Shown piece by piece: positions 18,148 to 27,151 of a stretch of DNA of 64,000 nucleotides. The position numbers and the translations under genes were made by a program. The notes beneath the pieces are model-generated. The model was not told where the DNA came from and searched no databases. It saw nothing but the letters and a program-made list of their open reading frames with translations. The DNA is taken from NCBI RefSeq assembly GCF_015354345.1, contig NZ_JADKYS010000002.1, forward strand, positions 434,001-498,000, in the 5' to 3' direction. Origin of the DNA: Methylophilus sp. 14. GTDB taxonomy: Bacteria; Pseudomonadota; Gammaproteobacteria; Burkholderiales; Methylophilaceae. Position 1 is the first letter of the stretch. The number at the start of each line of letters is the position of its first letter.

Positions 18148-19521
18148 TTAGGGGTTATCAACAATTGAGAGTTGTTGTTCATCAGAATGCGCTTGTTCAG
18201 TTGGCGATTTTACTGACGTTTCGAGGGGGATCGATGCTGTGATGACAGTGCCAACCTCGGCACTGCTCGCAAGCTTGAAGTCACCTTTTAATGATTGAAT
18301 GCGTTCTCGCATGCCGACTAACCCTATGCCATCGAATGATTGCGAGGTATCCATCCCTTTACCATCGTCACGAATCTCGATTTGCAGGGCAGGGGCGCTT
18401 TGGCTAATGACTGTGATGGCAATAGAAATCTCGCTTGCCTCGGCATGCTTTGTAATATTCGTTAATCCTTCTTGAATGATCCGATAAGCGACGATATTGA
18501 TATCATCATTTAATCTCTCTTTATCGGCGTGCATTTCTGCATGGCAGATTACAAAGGGATTCAACTTCCTCCAGTCATTGATCAATAGCTCTACTGCGCC
18601 TATCAAGCCAAGTGAGTCAAGGGATGGTGGACGTAAATGCTTGATTAACGCCCTAATTGATTGTTGGACATGCTGCGTGTTGGATGCAATTCTGGCCGCA
18701 ATCGCGTTTGCCTGTTCGGGGCTGCTTTTTTGTAACGCCATGACGTCCATACGAATAGCAGTCAGGTATTGCCCAGTTTCATCATGAATTTCGCTGGCGA
18801 TATATTTGCGCTCCTGCTCCTGAACCAGAATTGCATGGCGAGCAAGCACGCGGTTCTCTTTTAGCGTGCGTTCCAGATCAAGCTCAATGGTGTATTGCTC
18901 GGTCATATCGACTAAGTAAGCATGAATTTGGGCCTGATCAGTTTCCGTTGCACCCAGAACATAGACAAAGCGGGCCTCTACGAAGCAAGGCCGATGGTCG
19001 GGGCGCTGAACCTTGAGTTTATTAAAATTGATTTCTTTATGCTGGATAAGCTGTAAAACAAAAGTCGGCCAGTCAAAAGAAAACAAATGGCACGCACTCA
19101 GGTCTTGATGAACCGGACCGCAGATCCGATGAAATGCACGATTGTGCATGCCGATATTGCCGTTTATATCAAGAACAACATTTCCTGTCAGGTCACCATC
19201 AAAAAGTGTTTTGTACAACTGCTGGCTGTTGCTCAGTTGCGCTTCGGTTTGTTTGCGTCGTTGGATCTCGGCCCGAATTTCCTGCATGCGTCTTCGGCTA
19301 AACCAAACGCTCAGCAATGCATACACAAAGAGGGGAAATGGAATTTCATCTAGCTGCACACTTTCATATCCAGCAAACCAATGATTGAGTTCTTCGGATA
19401 GGTTGAAATATAAAGAAATGCTATATGCCAATATGACACCTAAAACAACAGCTAGGCTATCTTTGCCAGAATGGCTTAAGTTTTCATATTTCCTGAAAGC
19501 ATGAATCAATGGAGTTCGCAT
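18148..19521 (-). CDS. PAS sensor histidine kinase (HisKA_3/NarX type)
   Basis: Sensor kinase with two N-terminal hydrophobic segments (DSLAVVLGVILAYSISLYF and a shorter one near FPLFVYALLSVWF), a PAS domain (about 95-215 of this start), a coiled linker, phospho-acceptor His in SEIHDETGQYLTA and a C-terminal ATPase domain (RDDGKGMD, GIGLVGMRERI). The start is uncertain: ATGs at 19521, 19563 and 19575 and a TTG at 19596 are in frame and none has a good ribosome binding site. Divergent from xoxF. Confidence 0.87.
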   Translation of the reverse strand: MRTPLIHAFRKYENLSHSGKDSLAVVLGVILAYSISLYFNLSEELNHWFAGYESVQLDEIPFPLFVYALLSVWFSRRRMQEIRAEIQRRKQTEAQLSNSQQLYKTLFDGDLTGNVVLDINGNIGMHNRAFHRICGPVHQDLSACHLFSFDWPTFVLQLIQHKEINFNKLKVQRPDHRPCFVEARFVYVLGATETDQAQIHAYLVDMTEQYTIELDLERTLKENRVLARHAILVQEQERKYIASEIHDETGQYLTAIRMDVMALQKSSPEQANAIAARIASNTQHVQQSIRALIKHLRPPSLDSLGLIGAVELLINDWRKLNPFVICHAEMHADKERLNDDINIVAYRIIQEGLTNITKHAEASEISIAITVISQSAPALQIEIRDDGKGMDTSQSFDGIGLVGMRERIQSLKGDFKLASSAEVGTVITASIPLETSVKSPTEQAHSDEQQLSIVDNP

Positions 19522-19609
19522 ATTGATATCTAATAGTTTAGGCAGCGGAATGCACGGATGCATCCATTTAGGCATTGAAACTATAGACCACAACAATCAT
19601 CCGTGTGAT

Positions 19610-19622
19610 GTGAAAAATTCCC
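19610..19622. promoter_or_regulatory. GGGAA-N3-TTCCC-type palindrome, xoxF/kinase intergenic copy 1
   Basis: GTGAAAAATTCCC, 9 of 10 arm positions match the motif GGGAANNNTTCCC. It lies 89 nt upstream of the chosen kinase start. The 360-nt intergenic region holds a second copy and three more TTCCC/GGGAA half-sites (near 19742, 19779 and 19820). Confidence 0.5.
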
Positions 19623-19755
19623 GTTATTAATCATCTGCAAAAATAATAATAGCTGCCTTGTCTCTCAACGCCGGCGCTCTTAAACGAGGGGTAATGTTCA
19701 CTTCTGCGAGTCTTTTAAGCGCAGTTGTCATTACGCATTCATTCCCGGTATGTCA

Positions 19756-19768
19756 GTGAATAATTCCC
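19756..19768. promoter_or_regulatory. GGGAA-N3-TTCCC-type palindrome upstream of xoxF, copy 2
   Basis: GTGAATAATTCCC, 9 of 10 arm positions, 115 nt upstream of the xoxF ATG. It overlaps a further inverted repeat TTCCC-N10-GGGAA (19764-19783). Confidence 0.5.
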
Positions 19769-19882
19769 AACTCCTTGCGGGAACTCATCTCAATCCTAAC
19801 TGAAAACAAAAAATTATAGTTCCCACACTCGGATCAGAAGTAATGCCGGGGTTCATAAACACACTAAGATTAGGAGGGTTGC

Positions 19883-21784
19883 ATGAAGCAACAATGGACA
19901 ATGAAAGCCGTTATGGCGGCTGTCGGCGCCATCACCTTGTTTGGCATGGGGACACAAACCTGGGCCAACGAGGAGATTATCAAGCGCAGTCAAAACCATA
20001 ATATGTGGGCAGCACCTGGGCAAAACTTTGCACTACAACGGCACAGTGAGTTGAAAGACATCAACACTGGTAACGTAAAAAATCTGCAAATGATCTGGTC
20101 CCAGTCATCCGGTACATTGCGTGGTCATGAAGGTCAGCCAGTTGTGGTTGAGCACAATGGCAAGCCGATGATGTACATGGTCTCCGGCTGGCCGAACATT
20201 GTGCAGGCGCTGGACTTGTCCGATCCTGATCATCCTAAACAAATCTGGAACTACACCAAAAAGTCTGACCGTGATGAATCTGCAGTGCCGCGTGCCTGTT
20301 GCGATACGATCAACCGTGGTTTGAACTACGCAGATGGCAAAGTTGTGTTTCATACACTGGATGGCTTCCTGATAGCATTAGACGCTACTACCGGTAAAGA
20401 AATCTGGGTCACCAAGCATGCGTTCCCAGATAAAGGCGAAACCCATTCAGGCCCCGCCATGGTTGCTGAGAACCTCGTTCTGGCAGGCTTCGGTGGTGAC
20501 GAATTTGCAGCGCGTGGCCGTGTCGTTGCTTATGATCTGAAAACCGGTAAAGAGGTATGGAAATGCCACAGTACTGGTTCAGACGAAGACATGTGTATGA
20601 CTAAAGATACCAACAAGGCTAACCCACATTACGGCGTGGCTGGCATCAATGTTGGTAAAACTTATCCAGGCGATGAGTGGAAAATTGGCGGCGGCTCTCC
20701 ATGGGCTTGGTTCAGCTTTGATCCAAAACTGCGCATTGCATACATGGGTACTGGTAACCCGGGCCACTGGTCTCCAGCCTACCGTTGCGGCTTCACAGGT
20801 AAAGACTTGACACACGAGAAGTGCAACACGCCTGATGCTAAAACAAACGTTGGCCCTTACGATAACAAATGGTCTATGACCATTATGGCGCGTAAGGTTG
20901 ATACCGGTGAACTGGTTTGGGCGTATCAAAAAACCCCTTACGATCAGTGGGACTATGACGGCGTGAACGAAAACATCCTGGTGGATAACCTGGAAGTGGA
21001 CGGTAAAAAACATGACGCCTTGGTGAACTTTGACCGTAACGGTTTTGCGTATGTACTGGACCGTAAAGACGGTACATTGCTGCGTGCCAACAAGTTTGTG
21101 ACTGTAAACTGGGCTGAGAAAGTTGACCTGAAATCAGGTCGTCCAGTGAAGGTGAAAGAGCACTCACCATTTGCGCGTGATGTGAATACACAAGCTTGTC
21201 CTTCTGCGATGGGTGGTAAAGATCAGCAACCTGCTGCAGTGGATCCAAAAGAACCTAACTTATTCTACGTACCCACCAACAACTGGTGCATGGAAGACGA
21301 ACCACAAGAGCGTACTCACACCCAGCAAGGCACTGTTTACGTGTTTGCTAACGTTTACATGTATCCCGAAAAACCAGGCGTGACCGGTAAGTTCAAGAAG
21401 TTTGACGTGGTTTCTGGCAAGACCGTTTGGGAAATTCCTGATCCATATCCAAACTGGGGTGGTGCTTTGGTGACCGATGGCGGCCTGGCTTTCTACGGCT
21501 CCCTGGGCGGTGATTTCCGTGCGGTAGATCGCAAGTCCGGTAAAGTGCTGTGGCAACGTAAATTGGCCTCCGGCATCATTGGTAACCCAATCACTTACAA
21601 AGTGAAAGGTAAGCAATACGTGTCTGTTTGGACAGGTATTGGTGGCTGGATCGGTTTACCAGTGACAGCAGGGCTGGACATGGATGACAAGTACGGCGCG
21701 ATTGGTGCAACGGCCATGGCTAAAGCGGCAGGATTGGACAAGATCCCACAAGGCGGTACTTTGTTCACTTTCCGTGTTGACTAA
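19883..21784 (+). CDS. xoxF: XoxF, lanthanide-dependent PQQ methanol dehydrogenase
   Basis: Periplasmic quinoprotein oxidising methanol, 633 residues, with a signal peptide ending near QTWANE. PQQ features: the adjacent cysteines Cys139-Cys140 (RACCDTIN) and repeated tryptophan-docking blades. Metal site: Glu207 (GGDEF), Asn292 (TGNPGH), catalytic Asp357 and the extra Asp359 in QWDYDGVNE. That second aspartate is the mark of lanthanide-dependent XoxF enzymes; calcium MxaF has Ala there. Methylophilaceae mostly carry the XoxF4 type, but I cannot fix the clade by eye. AGGAGG precedes the ATG. No mxaI follows. A strong terminator lies 45 nt downstream. Confidence 0.96.
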   Translation: MKQQWTMKAVMAAVGAITLFGMGTQTWANEEIIKRSQNHNMWAAPGQNFALQRHSELKDINTGNVKNLQMIWSQSSGTLRGHEGQPVVVEHNGKPMMYMVSGWPNIVQALDLSDPDHPKQIWNYTKKSDRDESAVPRACCDTINRGLNYADGKVVFHTLDGFLIALDATTGKEIWVTKHAFPDKGETHSGPAMVAENLVLAGFGGDEFAARGRVVAYDLKTGKEVWKCHSTGSDEDMCMTKDTNKANPHYGVAGINVGKTYPGDEWKIGGGSPWAWFSFDPKLRIAYMGTGNPGHWSPAYRCGFTGKDLTHEKCNTPDAKTNVGPYDNKWSMTIMARKVDTGELVWAYQKTPYDQWDYDGVNENILVDNLEVDGKKHDALVNFDRNGFAYVLDRKDGTLLRANKFVTVNWAEKVDLKSGRPVKVKEHSPFARDVNTQACPSAMGGKDQQPAAVDPKEPNLFYVPTNNWCMEDEPQERTHTQQGTVYVFANVYMYPEKPGVTGKFKKFDVVSGKTVWEIPDPYPNWGGALVTDGGLAFYGSLGGDFRAVDRKSGKVLWQRKLASGIIGNPITYKVKGKQYVSVWTGIGGWIGLPVTAGLDMDDKYGAIGATAMAKAAGLDKIPQGGTLFTFRVD

Positions 21785-21828
21785 TGATCGTGCGGGTTAA
21801 TGCATGACATTCGGATAGATTGAAACGT

Positions 21829-21864
21829 ATACCGCTCACAGAAATGTGAGCGGTATTTGTCTTT
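21829..21864 (+). terminator. Terminator after xoxF
   Basis: A 12-bp perfect stem ATACCGCTCACA/TGTGAGCGGTAT with a GAAA loop and TTGTCTTT tail. It should separate abundant xoxF mRNA from the accessory genes, by full or partial termination. Confidence 0.88.
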
Positions 21865-21871
21865 AAACATT

Positions 21872-21906
21872 CTGATGAATGCGTTTCTAAAGAGAGCATT
21901 CATCAG
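21872..21906 (+). promoter_or_regulatory. Inverted repeat in the leader of the XoxJ-like gene
   Basis: Perfect 11-bp arms CTGATGAATGC/GCATTCATCAG with a 13-nt loop, just after the xoxF terminator and 50 nt before the next ATG. Possible attenuator or 5' stabilising hairpin; no T-run. Confidence 0.45.
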
Positions 21907-21955
21907 GCTGAATAGATCGCAGTCTGTTATCTAAAGCAGTTTTTGGAGAAGAGAA

Positions 21956-23608
21956 ATGCAAGTGCGTATGAACAAAATAATTTCTGCCTTATGTGCTGGC
22001 TTAACAATCGCTGTCCAAATGGCCAGCGCTCAAGCTGAAGAGTCAGTATTGCCTAAACGAGCTGAGCCCCTCAGGGTCTGTGCGGATCCCGGCAATATGC
22101 CCATGTCGAATGATAAGGGTGAAGGTTATTCCAATAAGATTGCAAGCATTATTGCGGAAGGAATGGGCACCACGGTCAGTTACTTCTATCGCCCATATTT
22201 GAATCGTGGCCTGACGCGTCAAACATTTGATAATAATGAGTGCGATATTCTGATGGATATGACGCCGGATGATGAGCGCATGATTACGACAATCCCCGTA
22301 TTCAAAAGTACCTTTGTACTGGCTTACCGTAGTGACAGAGACATCAAGATTGCCTCGCTGGATGATCCTAAATTACTCAATGATTATCAGGTTGGCGTCT
22401 TCCAGCATTCTGCGATTCGCACCGTGTTGCAAGAGCACGGACTCAAACGGGAAAACACCCATGTACGCACGATTGCACATGATGCCGATTTGAGACCTGA
22501 GCGCCAGCCACACATGGATGTGCAAAATATGCTGGATGGCAAGCTGGATGTGGCCGCTTTGTGGGGGCCTATGGCTGGCTGGTATAAAACCATGAAGCAT
22601 GCGCCTATTGAAATTGTGCCGGTCCATCGTATGGATGACAGAACCCCCATGGAATTCCCGCTGGCGATTGGTATGAAGCGTGGCGCCAAAGACCTGAAGG
22701 CTAAAATTGAAGCAGTGATGCTTAAAGAGAAGGACCGGATTAAACAGGTTTTTGTTGATTATGGTGTCCCGCTGGTTCAATGTGATGAATGCGTAGTCTC
22801 TGGGGACATCCCCTCACACGGGGCCTATCAGCCAGTCGTGCGCCATGCCGAGATCCCCCCCCAATCTGATGTTGCAACCTTGCCTGCAAGAATTGATGAG
22901 GCCTTAAAACAGGGGTCTACGCTTGAGCAAGAGCTGTTTAGTGCGGTCATCGCACGCGACAATCCCCGCATTGAATATTTGCTCAAACGAGGGGCCAAGA
23001 TTGATACGCGCGATCAGGATGGTCAAACACCTTTGATGACGGCGGTAAAAAGTGGTGATTTGAGCATCATTAATGGACTACTGGCCTATCAGGCGAATCC
23101 CAACTTACAGGATCATGATGGCTGGACAGCGGCCATGTATGGTGTTCGAAGCAATGAACCCAAAATTTTCCGTTTGTTAGGCAAATTTAAAGCCGATTTT
23201 AACAAGATCAATAAAGATGGATTAACGGCCTTGGCGCTCGCTGTGATTGATAACAAAGCGAATGCTGCTGTGGCCATGCTCGATAATCAGGCGAACCCGG
23301 ATGTCGCTATGGGTGAGGCGAAATATAACGCCATGATGCTGGCAGTGAAAAAAGGAAATCTGCAACTGGTGCAGACCTTGCTGCAATATAAAGCCAATCC
23401 TAATGCAAAAAATGCGGCGGGTCTTACGCCATTGATGATTGCAGCGTTTGATAACCAGGAGATGATTGCCACGCTATTGCTTAAGTCAGGGGCAAATCCT
23501 GATTTGAAAGATGTCGATGGTAAAACGGCATTGAACCTTGCAACCGAGAATCAGGCTGAGAAGACGCAGGCTGTCTTAACTAACATTCATTCGATCCCTA
23601 AATCTTAA
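21956..23608 (+). CDS. xoxJ: XoxJ/MxaJ-like periplasmic binding protein fused to ankyrin repeats
   Basis: Residues 1-280 are a quinoprotein-dehydrogenase-associated solute-binding protein (signal to about 27; LRVCADPGNMPMSN; DILMDMTPDDER; LDVAALWGPMAGWY), the family of XoxJ/MxaJ that is thought to activate the dehydrogenase. After a CDEC motif and a short linker, residues about 325-545 carry six or seven ankyrin repeats (DGQTPLMTAVKSGDL, AGLTPLMIAAFDNQ, DGKTALNLATENQ). Typical XoxJ is about 280 residues, so the repeat half is an addition. GGAG precedes the ATG at 21956; an ATG at 21968 is also possible. It probably acts on XoxF in the periplasm. Confidence 0.9.
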   Translation: MQVRMNKIISALCAGLTIAVQMASAQAEESVLPKRAEPLRVCADPGNMPMSNDKGEGYSNKIASIIAEGMGTTVSYFYRPYLNRGLTRQTFDNNECDILMDMTPDDERMITTIPVFKSTFVLAYRSDRDIKIASLDDPKLLNDYQVGVFQHSAIRTVLQEHGLKRENTHVRTIAHDADLRPERQPHMDVQNMLDGKLDVAALWGPMAGWYKTMKHAPIEIVPVHRMDDRTPMEFPLAIGMKRGAKDLKAKIEAVMLKEKDRIKQVFVDYGVPLVQCDECVVSGDIPSHGAYQPVVRHAEIPPQSDVATLPARIDEALKQGSTLEQELFSAVIARDNPRIEYLLKRGAKIDTRDQDGQTPLMTAVKSGDLSIINGLLAYQANPNLQDHDGWTAAMYGVRSNEPKIFRLLGKFKADFNKINKDGLTALALAVIDNKANAAVAMLDNQANPDVAMGEAKYNAMMLAVKKGNLQLVQTLLQYKANPNAKNAAGLTPLMIAAFDNQEMIATLLLKSGANPDLKDVDGKTALNLATENQAEKTQAVLTNIHSIPKS

Positions 23609-23635
23609 AGGAAGAATTCCCACTGTAGGTGGGAT
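23609..23635. promoter_or_regulatory. Palindrome plus small hairpin between xoxJ-like gene and cytochrome gene
   Basis: AGGAAGAATTCCC (23609-23621) matches the island motif at 9 of 10 arm positions and directly follows the stop codon. It overlaps a 6-bp hairpin TCCCAC/GTGGGA (23619-23635) that could be a weak transcript end, so the motif match may be incidental here. Confidence 0.35.
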
Positions 23636-23729
23636 GATGTCCTTCATCAAAAGCCCAGCCAAAAGCGTTAAATACGCTCTTGGCATTTTATTCAGCCTGT
23701 CATCAAACACATAATAGTAAGGAACTTCT

Positions 23730-24296
23730 GTGAACATCATTAAACCTTTTTCTCTGCTGCTGGGAGTAGCAGTGGCTTTTGCCATCATGGGTAATCAAGC
23801 CTTTAGTGAGCCTGAGACGTCAGCCGAGGCACCGGCACCTGTCGTTCGCACAACCGCTGAAATCACAGGTGTGGATCAGGCTAAAATTACCATCATGCAA
23901 AGACCGCCCCTGGATGCCGTCAAAGATACGCCCGTAGGGCAACTTAAAAACCCGTTTAATGCCGATAATAAGGAACTGGTTGAGCTGGGCCGTAAGCGTT
24001 ATTTGGGCGCCAGTTGTAACGGATGTCATGGTGGAAGCGGTGGTGGGGGTATGTGCCCGCCATTATCGAATGAGGTCTGGGTGTATGGTAGCGATGATGA
24101 CACTTTGTTCCGGTTGGTTTCGTTGGGCTCTGTTGAGTTGACTGCTCAGACCGGGCTCAGCCGCAAGGGCCGTGAAAATGTGGTTGGCCCCATGCCGCCA
24201 CATGGCACGATTGTGAAAACCGAGGAAGATTTGTGGAAAATTATTACCTTTATCCGCTCTAATTACCGGGGCGATCCAGCCAAAAAAACCTGGTAG
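23730..24296 (+). CDS. xoxG: XoxG-like cytochrome c, electron acceptor of XoxF
   Basis: A 188-residue exported mono-heme cytochrome c with a signal peptide ending near QAFSEP. The heme site is SCNGCHGG (Cys96-His100), followed by a Gly-rich stretch, and the probable Met ligand lies in VVGPMPPHG. Its place after xoxF and the XoxJ-like gene matches xoxFJG/mxaFJG order. Starts at GTG 23730, preceded by AAGGAA. Role as the dedicated acceptor is inferred from family and position. Confidence 0.85.
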   Translation: MNIIKPFSLLLGVAVAFAIMGNQAFSEPETSAEAPAPVVRTTAEITGVDQAKITIMQRPPLDAVKDTPVGQLKNPFNADNKELVELGRKRYLGASCNGCHGGSGGGGMCPPLSNEVWVYGSDDDTLFRLVSLGSVELTAQTGLSRKGRENVVGPMPPHGTIVKTEEDLWKIITFIRSNYRGDPAKKTW

Positions 24297-24319
24297 TCAG
24301 CAAAGTTAATCAGTTTTTT

Positions 24320-25276
24320 ATGCAACAGTTGTTAAGTCGACTGCTTCTACTTGGGTGTTTATACCCGGGCCTGTTGTCAGCGAGTGATTTTGCATACATC
24401 ACCAATCAGGGTGAGCATACCGTGTCGGTGGTCAACCTTAAAGATAGGCAGGTAGTGTCTACCTTAAAGGTTGGCCAGGCACCTGTCGGTGTCGCTGTCG
24501 ATAGCCTCAACCACAAGGCGTATATCAGCAATGTTGAGGGCCGATCCATTAGTGTGATCAATACCTTGCAGCAACGGGTAGAGCAAACGTTTAATTTGCC
24601 GATTGCACCGGTAGGCATTGCGCTCAGTAAGAGCGGTGACCGTTTATTTGCAGCAGACTGGTACCACGATGCACTGGTGGTGCTGGATGCGACTAACGGT
24701 CACACGCTGGCGCAGGTGCAGGTTGGTAAAGCGCCGGGTGGATTGCAGTTGAGCCGGGATGGCACCACGCTGTATGTCGCCAACCGGGACAGTAACGATA
24801 TCAGCGTGATTGATACCCGCTCATATCAGGAAATTCATCGGGTTGCAGTCGGGCAACATCCTTTCGGCTTGAATTTAAGCCCGGATGGCAGACAGCTTTA
24901 TGTGGTGAATGTGTACTCAAATTCAGTCAGTGTGATGGATACCCGTAACGATAAAGTGGTTGATTCGATTGCTGTGGGTGATCACCCTTACTGCGTTACC
25001 GCAGATAGCGATGGGCGCCGACTGTTTGTGACCAATACTGGCGAAGACTCTGTCTCGGTGATTGATCTGGCCACAAAAAAAGAAATCCAGAAGTTGCGCG
25101 TGCCGGGCACACCAGAAGGTGTTGCTTATGATGCCGAACATCGGCAAGTGCTGGTGGCTAGCTGGATGGACAATGTGCTGGTGGTCATTGATAGCAGCAG
25201 CCTGAAGTTATTACCCTCGGTGACTGTTGGCTCCCAACCGCGCGCATTTGGCAACTTCATTGGGAGCATACATTGA
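24320..25276 (+). CDS. YVTN-type beta-propeller, exported
   Basis: A 318-residue protein with a signal peptide (LLSRLLLLGCLYPGLLSAS) and about seven YVTN-family repeats (DFAYITNQGEHTVSVVNL, YVANRDSNDISVIDTR, FVTNTGEDSVSVIDL). Such propellers accompany many PQQ-dehydrogenase clusters and are proposed to assist the enzyme or its cofactor; the function is not settled. It follows xoxG by 23 nt, and its stop overlaps the TTG start of the next gene. Confidence 0.85.
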   Translation: MQQLLSRLLLLGCLYPGLLSASDFAYITNQGEHTVSVVNLKDRQVVSTLKVGQAPVGVAVDSLNHKAYISNVEGRSISVINTLQQRVEQTFNLPIAPVGIALSKSGDRLFAADWYHDALVVLDATNGHTLAQVQVGKAPGGLQLSRDGTTLYVANRDSNDISVIDTRSYQEIHRVAVGQHPFGLNLSPDGRQLYVVNVYSNSVSVMDTRNDKVVDSIAVGDHPYCVTADSDGRRLFVTNTGEDSVSVIDLATKKEIQKLRVPGTPEGVAYDAEHRQVLVASWMDNVLVVIDSSSLKLLPSVTVGSQPRAFGNFIGSIH

Positions 25277-25857
25277 ACCTGCGTTGCACATTCGGCTTAT
25301 TGTCTTTGTTCATACAGCCATCGGTATTTGCCTGTGGGCCTACGCCACAAAAGGTGGTTGAAACCATAGAAATACATGCACCGGTGAATGCGGTTGTAGA
25401 GGTATTAACACATCCAGAATTAATGCCACGCTGGCATCCCATGGTGGAGAAAGTGGCCACGACACCCGCCTTGAGTCTCAGTGAAGGGGCTTTTCCCGAG
25501 CAACGCAGGGAACTCATGTTGCGCAATGGCCAGACCTTGCACGAACGCCTGCGCCAGCCCGGCAAGCCTACAGTGGTTGAAGACAGTCTGATGGCTGGAG
25601 GTAATTTCCCCATGAGCCAGTATCGGGGTGTTCTGGAAGTTCGCCCTTCTGATAAGGGGGACGTCGTGACCCTGGTCTGGTCGGCGCGATTCAATAATCA
25701 GGCCAATCTGCTGGATGCACCAGCCGGGCAGGATAACGCGACCGCGATAGCAGCAGTGACAGCGTTTTATCTAAAGGGGTTGCAGGGGTTAAAACACTAC
25801 CTGGAAACAAGCCCTGATCAATATTCATATCACACACCTCAAACAAAGGAAAATTAA
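25273..25857 (+). CDS. MxaD-like SRPBCC protein, copy 1
   Basis: First of three tandem START-like (SRPBCC) exported proteins related to MxaD, a periplasmic protein reported to aid methanol dehydrogenase/cytochrome interaction. It has a signal peptide (LLSLFIQPSVFACG) and VVETIEIHAPVNAVVEVL, MPRWHPMVEKV and DAPAGQDNATAIAA. Starts at TTG 25273, which overlaps the preceding TGA; GGGAG seven nt upstream supports it. Its stop overlaps the next ATG (TAATGA). More divergent than copies 2 and 3. Confidence 0.83.
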   Translation: MNLRCTFGLLSLFIQPSVFACGPTPQKVVETIEIHAPVNAVVEVLTHPELMPRWHPMVEKVATTPALSLSEGAFPEQRRELMLRNGQTLHERLRQPGKPTVVEDSLMAGGNFPMSQYRGVLEVRPSDKGDVVTLVWSARFNNQANLLDAPAGQDNATAIAAVTAFYLKGLQGLKHYLETSPDQYSYHTPQTKEN

Positions 25858-26417
25858 TGAAGTTCTTTAAACATCTCACCTTATTTGTTGCTTGCGCGCC
25901 GTTGGTCTTGTTGCCGACAGTCACACAGGCCGCAAATGCACCTTCACAGCAGAAAGTCATCCGAGAAGTGGTCTTGAAAGCCAGTCCGGCAAAAGCCTGG
26001 TCAGTCGTGAAAAATTTTGGCGGGATTGATAAATGGCACCCTGCCGTTGCAGAAACCAAAACGGAAACCAAGCAGGATGAAACAGGGACTGAGCTTCTGC
26101 ACCGCATGCTCACTCTTAAAGGTGGCGGCACGATTCTTGAGAAGCAAACAATCAACTCCGATGAAGAAATGAAGCTGGAATACCGCATTGTGGAAGGGGT
26201 GCTGCCAGTGAGTGGCTATCGTTCAATCATGCAAGTGAAAGCAGGGCCTGGTGCCAATGAATCTACCATCACCTGGACTGGCCGCTTTTACAACAAGGCA
26301 AATGATGTGCATGCAAAACCGGGAGAGGATAACGAGACGGCTGTGAAAGCCATTGAAGGTGTATATGACAGTGGCATGCCGGCACTCAAAGCCTATATCG
26401 AAGGTTTGCCAAATTAA
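25857..26417 (+). CDS. mxaD: MxaD-like SRPBCC protein, copy 2
   Basis: A 186-residue exported SRPBCC protein with a signal peptide ending near VTQAANAP. Family features: QKVIREVVLKASPAKAWSVV, FGGIDKWHPAVAE and TWTGRFYNKANDVH. Overlaps copy 1 by one base and shares its C-terminal pattern (GEDNETAVKAIEGVYDSG). Of the three copies, this and the next look closest to MxaD. Presumably periplasmic and acting on XoxF or its cytochrome. Confidence 0.85.
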   Translation: MKFFKHLTLFVACAPLVLLPTVTQAANAPSQQKVIREVVLKASPAKAWSVVKNFGGIDKWHPAVAETKTETKQDETGTELLHRMLTLKGGGTILEKQTINSDEEMKLEYRIVEGVLPVSGYRSIMQVKAGPGANESTITWTGRFYNKANDVHAKPGEDNETAVKAIEGVYDSGMPALKAYIEGLPN

Positions 26418-26439
26418 ATAATGATTGAAGGATAACACT

Positions 26440-26982
26440 ATGAAACGTTGGATGTTAATGGCTCTGGCTTTTGTCGCGTTTACCGCGCATGCACATGGAC
26501 CCAGTGGTCAGAAGGTTGTGAAAGAAATGGTGATTAAAGCGGCACCCGAAAAAGTTTGGCAGGCCATCAAGCAATTTGATGCCATCAAGCAATGGCATCC
26601 TAATATTGCCGAGTTGAAATTAGAGGATCGTAAGGATGCGGAAACGGGTAATACGCTGCCGTTTCGTGCGATCAAAATGAAAGATGGCGTGACCTTGCTG
26701 GAGAAGTTGCGTGAGGCCAGCGATGAAGAGATGAAAATTGATTACAAACTGGTAGATGGTGCCGAGAGCTCGATTGCAGTCAGTAATTATCGCTCAGTGA
26801 TGCAGGTGAAAGCGGGTCCAGGCGCGGGCGAGTCTACAGTGACATGGACAGCCCGTTTCTATAATAAGGCCAATACGATGGAAGCGCCTGCCGGGCAGGA
26901 TAACCCTGCGGCGAATGCAGCCATTAACGGTTTTTACAATACAGGTGCCGAAGGCCTGAAGGCCTATTTGGAAAAGAAATAG
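26440..26982 (+). CDS. mxaD: MxaD-like SRPBCC protein, copy 3
   Basis: Third tandem SRPBCC protein, about 180 residues, with signal peptide (MLMALAFVAFTAHAHG) and GQKVVKEMVIKAAPEKVWQA, FDAIKQWHPNIAEL, TWTARFYNKANT and PAGQDNPAANAAINGFY. I chose the ATG at 26440 because AAGGA lies eight nt upstream; a TTG at 26425 is also in frame. It ends the sub-operon; a terminator follows before the second propeller gene. Confidence 0.86.
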   Translation: MKRWMLMALAFVAFTAHAHGPSGQKVVKEMVIKAAPEKVWQAIKQFDAIKQWHPNIAELKLEDRKDAETGNTLPFRAIKMKDGVTLLEKLREASDEEMKIDYKLVDGAESSIAVSNYRSVMQVKAGPGAGESTVTWTARFYNKANTMEAPAGQDNPAANAAINGFYNTGAEGLKAYLEKK

Positions 26983-27107
26983 GGTCGGGATTTTTTCATG
27001 ATTGATTGCGGGATAGTTGCCGCTGTCAACAAACAATTGCGTGTTTATTATGAGGCGTCAATTAAATTTCGGATTTAACTGACTTGCATAAAGTATATCT
27101 CTGTACA

Positions 27108-27139
27108 GGCCAGTTGTTGCAGCAACTGGCCGTTTTTTT
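27108..27139 (+). terminator. Terminator before the second propeller gene
   Basis: GGCCAGTTG/CAACTGGCC stem with a 6-nt loop and a run of seven T, immediately upstream of the next ribosome binding site. Because it abuts AAGGA at 27141, it may act as an attenuator for the genes beyond. Confidence 0.85.
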
Positions 27140-27151
27140 GAAGGAATGGTA

